From assembly GCA_013350335.1 (NCBI GenBank), contig CM023540.1:49830552-49894551 (forward strand): a stretch of DNA of 64,000 nucleotides. Direction: 5' to 3'. This document shows positions 60,800-64,000 of this stretch, piece by piece. The first letter of the stretch is position 1. Every line of letters starts with the position of its first letter. The DNA comes from Chimonanthus salicifolius. Lineage: Eukaryota; Streptophyta; Magnoliopsida; Laurales; Calycanthaceae. A program made the translations under genes and the position numbers. The notes below the pieces were generated by a model that was not told the DNA's origin, ran no database searches, and saw only the letters and a program-made list of their open reading frames with translations.

Positions 60800-61306
60800 T
60801 CAGTTTGTTGTTTGAAAGGCCATCTTGAGGCATTGGAAATCCCAAGTAATGGGTCCCAATGTCCTAAGCCATTGTGCACCTAACACCACCTCATACCCTC
60901 CCAAAGGAAGGACATAAACTTTAGCTATGACGACTAAACCTTGGACAAAGAGCTTGACATCCTTACACATTCCCTGGCACTTAATACGCTCGCCATTAGC
61001 TACGACCACATCAAAGGGCTGATCAGATATGGTGTGGACACGAGACATGCTTGCCACCCGAGGAGTGATGAAATTATGGGTTCTACCTGAGTTGATCAAA
61101 ACCGTAACTAGTATTTGCCCAACAAAACCCTTCACATGCATTTGCCCAACAAAACCCTTCACACGCATGGTCTGCGATGCATGACCACCAGAAATGGTGT
61201 GAAAAGATATTTCCGGTTGGACCCCTGTATCTTCTTCAGTGTTGGAGTCGTTGTACGGTTCTCCTTCAATTTCCTCCTTAGACCACTGACTTTCCATTAA
61301 GTACAA
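60800..61306 (-). pseudogene. Aspartic protease of the gag-protease element
   Basis: 168-codon open frame. The active site reads VTVLINSGRTHNF where relatives have LIDSGSTHNF: the catalytic Asp is Asn, so the enzyme is dead although the frame is open. A nine-residue tandem duplication (VKGFVGQ-type, repeated as MHVKGFVGQ) lies just before it (about 61110-61170). The C-terminus keeps VLPLGGYEVVLGAQWL, the conserved end of gypsy protease. The upstream EEIEGEP region follows the gag knuckle. Confidence 0.85.
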
Positions 61307-61319
61307 CTTTTGCGTTCGG

Positions 61320-62221
61320 CACTTGTGGCCGGGTGTGAATTTTTCATCACAGGTTATAGCAGAGGCCTTTAGACCTCCGTTCCTTCATCTCCATAAGGGT
61401 GAGCCTTTCCATGGGCGGCGTTGGAACTGTTGGAGTGACCCCAGGCTGAGTTTGGCTCGAGAGCCCAATTTCAAACCGTGACTTACGCTTCCTTGCATTA
61501 ACTTTCTTTTCTTCGAGGCGAGCCAACCCAATTGCATCGGATAAGGTTATCGGTTGTAACATGCGTATACTGAGCGGGATGTCTTCATTAAAACCTCCCA
61601 GGAAACGACTAATCATGAAGGCTTTGTTGAGCCCACTTGTACGATTAGCCAACTCTTCAAACCGTGTCTGATAATCTTCAACAGATGATGTTTGCCTCAG
61701 GTTCGTGAGGGTGGCCACATGCATCATCGTAAAGGGATGGTTCAAAGCGAGTCATCAACCCTTTAGTGAAATCGTCCCAACTGACAATGGCATTATACCG
61801 CTCCATCCAACGGAGCCATTGCAAGGCCTTCCCTTCTAGATGGTACGAAGCTATCAACAGTCGCTGAGTTAAAGGAGTCTACTGATGGAGAAAAAATTGT
61901 TCCGCACGATAAGTCCAACCCGAAGGGTCAATCCCATCAAATCTTGGAAATTCCAAACGTGTTGACTCGAGCTTTGAAGCCTAGGTTGGTATCACTATGT
62001 TTTGGTTGTGGCCCTCTGAGAGAACCCACTGATGATTCTCCAGTGTCAATGGAGTGGGCATTGGATAGTACAGTCAAGACGGGTATCGACTGTCTGTAAA
62101 TGGTTGCTCACAACAGCCATCTGGCCAAACATTCATCCATCTTTTTGGCCTGGGATTCTAAAGTTTTGTGTAGAAGATTAAGGGTTTCATCTATTTTTCC
62201 AAGGCGGGTACCGTCGGCCAT
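61320..62221 (-). pseudogene. gag of the gag-protease element
   Basis: Likely start ATG at 62221 (minus), MADGTRLGKIDETLNLL..., a coiled-coil-like start, just after the primer site. It then breaks repeatedly. The open stretch 61745-61347 has SSVEDYQTRFEELANRTSGL and FLGGFNEDIPLSIRMLQPIT, typical of gypsy gag. At its end the zinc knuckle CYN-L is shifted by one base so that its remaining part (DEKFTPGHKC) is out of frame. Confidence 0.85.
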
Positions 62222-62227
62222 TTGCAA

Positions 62228-62243
62228 CCTTGGCTTTGATACC
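62228..62243 (-). other. Primer-binding site of the gag-protease element
   Basis: Inverse reads GGTATCAAAGCCAAGG, one change from the initiator-Met site GGTATCAGAGCC, directly after the LTR end. Confidence 0.75.
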
Positions 62244-62244
62244 T

Positions 62245-62740
62245 TACGGTGGACCCTAAAAAAGATATGAATGAAAAGAACATACTCGGGTGAGTCTGCC
62301 AGTGAGAGAGAGATAGAGAGCGAACACTGAGACCGATTCGAGGTGGACTCCTCCTCCTGCTTGAGTTTCTTTTGGGTAAAAATTCCTTGATTTCTTCATA
62401 TTTCTCATTCTAAATATAAGAGTCATCTCCTAAATTGTAGGAGGAGATTACAACTGATGAGAAGGGAAAAGAAAATACAAATTTCAAATTTCAAATTCAA
62501 ACTAGATCATATCTAACCTAATAGATCAAATTGATTAGAAAATACAAATTTCAAATTTCAAATTCAAACTAGATCCTATCTAATCTAATAGATCAAATTG
62601 ATTGAAAAATCTAATCTGCTAGCTTAAGCAAGCTAACGCATAACCAGAAGATGCATATCCAAGAACATGTCTATCCAGAAGATCCAGCTGAAATTTCCTC
62701 TTCTGAGTCGTTGATCCCTGAATTGTTGAGGCACACAACA
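62245..62740 (-). repeat. 5' LTR of the gag-protease element
   Basis: 496 bp; start (minus) TGTTGTGTGCC at 62740, end CCACCGTA at 62245, followed by the primer site. Confidence 0.88.
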
Positions 62741-62874
62741 CTCTCCTTCGAGAGTAGACCAAGAAGGCGCCAACTCGGAATCCACTTCACTCCCATCCAC
62801 CCATCTTGATTCCAAGCCGCCACCCGAATGCACGTTGCTAATCTCTTCAATCCCATATCCTCCTTCCACTCCAT
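62741..62874 (-). pseudogene. KUP/HAK/KT potassium transporter, exon 1, first part
   Basis: The likely start is the ATG at 62874 (MEWKEDMGLKRLATC). A frameshift near 62830 moves into the frame SGGGLESRWVDGSEVDSELA; ESRWVDGSEVDSE is a strong signature of the KUP7/KUP12 N-terminus. The exon is cut at 62745/62741 by the gag-protease element and resumes at 60024 in the same frame. The acidic-serine stretch is the cytosolic leader before the first of the expected transmembrane helices. The frameshift could alternatively mean that I have misplaced the start, because the VDGSEVDSE frame is also open upstream to about 62919 without an ATG there. Confidence 0.7.
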
Positions 62875-63327
62875 TTTCAACGCCCAAATATAGAAGAAGA
62901 TCGTATTTTTGTCGGGCCTCTGTTCATATAATGGAAAATGGATCAAGACCCATTTGAGTAAACATCTCTATGGATCGAAAAATCAGGTTCTCTCGGTCTT
63001 CCTCTTTCTGTGTTTGGAGTCTGGAAATTTTGTTCTGTGAATGAGTAGCTCACAAACAGAAACACAGAATTCAAGCAGGACAGGGTTTGAGAGAACTAAA
63101 GGAGAAGATTGAGTGAGAGAGAGAGAACCGAGAGAGGGAAGATATGGAAGACCGAAGGAGAGAGTCGAGACAGCGGCGAGAGGCGAGATAGGAATCGTTA
63201 TGCGGCGTAAACCAGTTCCCTAACTCCCATTTTTTAAGTTTTATATGAGTCCGTCGAACAGTCCGCGTGCAACATCAGGCTGCAGGATCCGGCCCGCTGA
63301 GTCCTAGTGAACTCTAGGGTCCAGATA
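62875..63327 (-). promoter_or_regulatory. Probable 5' leader and promoter region of the KUP/HAK gene
   Basis: Directly upstream (minus strand) of the exon. Contains a CT-rich tract (inverse of the GAGAGAGAGAGA at about 63115-63140), common in plant 5' UTRs. No unambiguous TATA box could be assigned. Confidence 0.4.
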
Positions 63328-63388
63328 GTAAACGGATTCCAGGTTGGCGAGGCCGGAACGGTTCGCGGGCCAGCCTGGGTCCGTTTAC
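63328..63388. mobile_element. Small GTAAACG-ended inverted repeat
   Basis: GTAAACGGATTCCAGG at the left and CCTGGGTCCGTTTAC at the right are near-perfect inverted repeats around a GC-rich 30-bp core. Related by its ends and GGCCGG-rich interior to 49771-49914. Confidence 0.45.
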
Positions 63389-64000
63389 AGGCCTAGTTGA
63401 GCCTTTATACGATGAAATCAGTTAGTGGGCCGTATTTGGGAAGCCTTGTAAGTTTGTTTAAGGGGCAAATTTGTAGTTTATGAGAGTACGAGATCTTTAT
63501 ATATGTGTATATTTGCAAGAAAGAGGCATTTATCTTCTTTATCATTGATTTTTCAATGTTAAAGACAAAAAGAGAGAGGAGAATAAGACTGAGGAGTTCT
63601 TCACCTCGTAGTCTAGATCTTTAGTTTCTCTTTATTGCAACAAAATGTTATATGCCTTTTATCTTCTTGTTTCTTAATTGGAATTGGATTATTCTTTAAT
63701 GAGTAAATTGATAATGAGAAAAGGCTTTTGGATTTTGAATCCAATCCGCCACCAAAATCCTTTATCCATTTATTTGCATTTAAATGATTCCATCGCCTAG
63801 TGAAGATGTTGCAGCAGCGGTTGTTGCCGCTTCCCGAATGGTGAATCACTATAAAAAAAATATATAATCATTGTTATGTGACGAGCGTTGATACCATTCG
63901 CATTCTATTAATTCTGACCCACTTCATAGGAGTCGTCTTCTCTTAATTTTGTCCGAGGAAGAAGAACTAAATTATAGATGTTCAACATCTTTGGGATTTG
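63389..64000. other. Unassigned sequence
   Basis: AT-rich, no convincing ORF. It has a TATATATG at about 63500 and scattered short motifs but no element boundary I can support. Confidence 0.4.

Larger units (their letters stand above)
60025..62740 (-). mobile_element. Ty3/gypsy element with gag and protease only, inserted in the KUP exon
   Basis: LTRs of ~500 bp (60025-60525 and 62245-62740), minus-strand TGTTGTGTGCC...CCACCGTA. Flanks CTTTC (60020-60024) and CTCTC (62741-62745) match at four of five. The internal region (1.7 kb) holds primer site, broken gag and protease, then goes almost directly to the polypurine tract; RT, RNase H and integrase are missing, so it is a deletion derivative that would depend on others. 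The gag and knuckle style (CYN-C-DEKFTPGHKC after frame correction) is chromovirus-like. Confidence 0.88.

Noticed and set aside
63880..63910. GATACCA-containing stretch resembling an inverted initiator-Met primer site
   Set aside because: It matches only the GGTATCA core and no LTR end or repeat could be seen next to it inside the window.

Overview
This window reads as an intergenic, repeat-rich segment of a flowering-plant nuclear genome. It is AT-rich and almost entirely made of LTR retrotransposons with plant-type primer sites (tRNA-Asp and initiator tRNA-Met), plus a TRIM element, a hAT-type MITE, a plant L1-type LINE end, a PPR gene fragment and one recognisable host exon. I see no rRNA or tRNA gene, CRISPR array or bacterial feature. 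Nearly every coding region is broken by stops and frameshifts. No gene here is clearly intact except one short ORF of unknown function (2010-2435).

Layout, 1-48030: a set of nested insertions. An old plus-strand LTR of the Tekay/Del type appears to be the base layer. Its pieces are 5918-6828, 22060-22242, 40917-44774 and 47951-48030. It is split by five insertions. (1) A non-autonomous tRNA-Asp-primed element covers 1-5917 and enters the window already truncated. (2) A minus-strand solo LTR (6829-9071 plus 20693-22059, target duplication CTAAC) contains a complete Ty3/gypsy chromovirus (9072-20692). (3) A minus-strand compound of three LTRs and two internal regions (22243-40916, target duplication CTTCC) belongs to the same tRNA-Asp family and itself carries a three-LTR TRIM, a TA/CA microsatellite, a 1485-bp solo LTR and a 4068-bp solo LTR. 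(4) A 364-bp hAT MITE lies at 42258-42621. (5) A solo LTR at 44775-47950 carries a repeated 12-bp-stem hairpin.

Layout, 48031-64000: lower-copy sequence with a 5'-truncated LINE (13-bp target duplication), small GTAAACG-ended inverted-repeat elements, a cytokinin-activating LOG-like exon remnant, a Ty1/copia element (51507-58707) with another LTR inserted in its gag, a PPR fragment, and the first exon of a KUP/HAK/KT potassium-transporter gene on the minus strand. That exon is split by a 2.7-kb gag-protease-only gypsy element (60025-62740). The reading frame continues across the target site, but the exon also carries two TAG stops and a frameshift.

The points most worth attention are: the potassium-transporter exon interruption; a target duplication plus 236 bp of flank copied into the compound element, consistent with template-switch repair; a second, central polypurine tract kept in three non-autonomous copies that otherwise share little coding sequence; a zinc-knuckle array upstream of gag in the chromovirus; and the repeated hairpin in the 44775-47950 LTR. 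All boundaries and identities were read by eye. Family names rest on motifs, not on searches.
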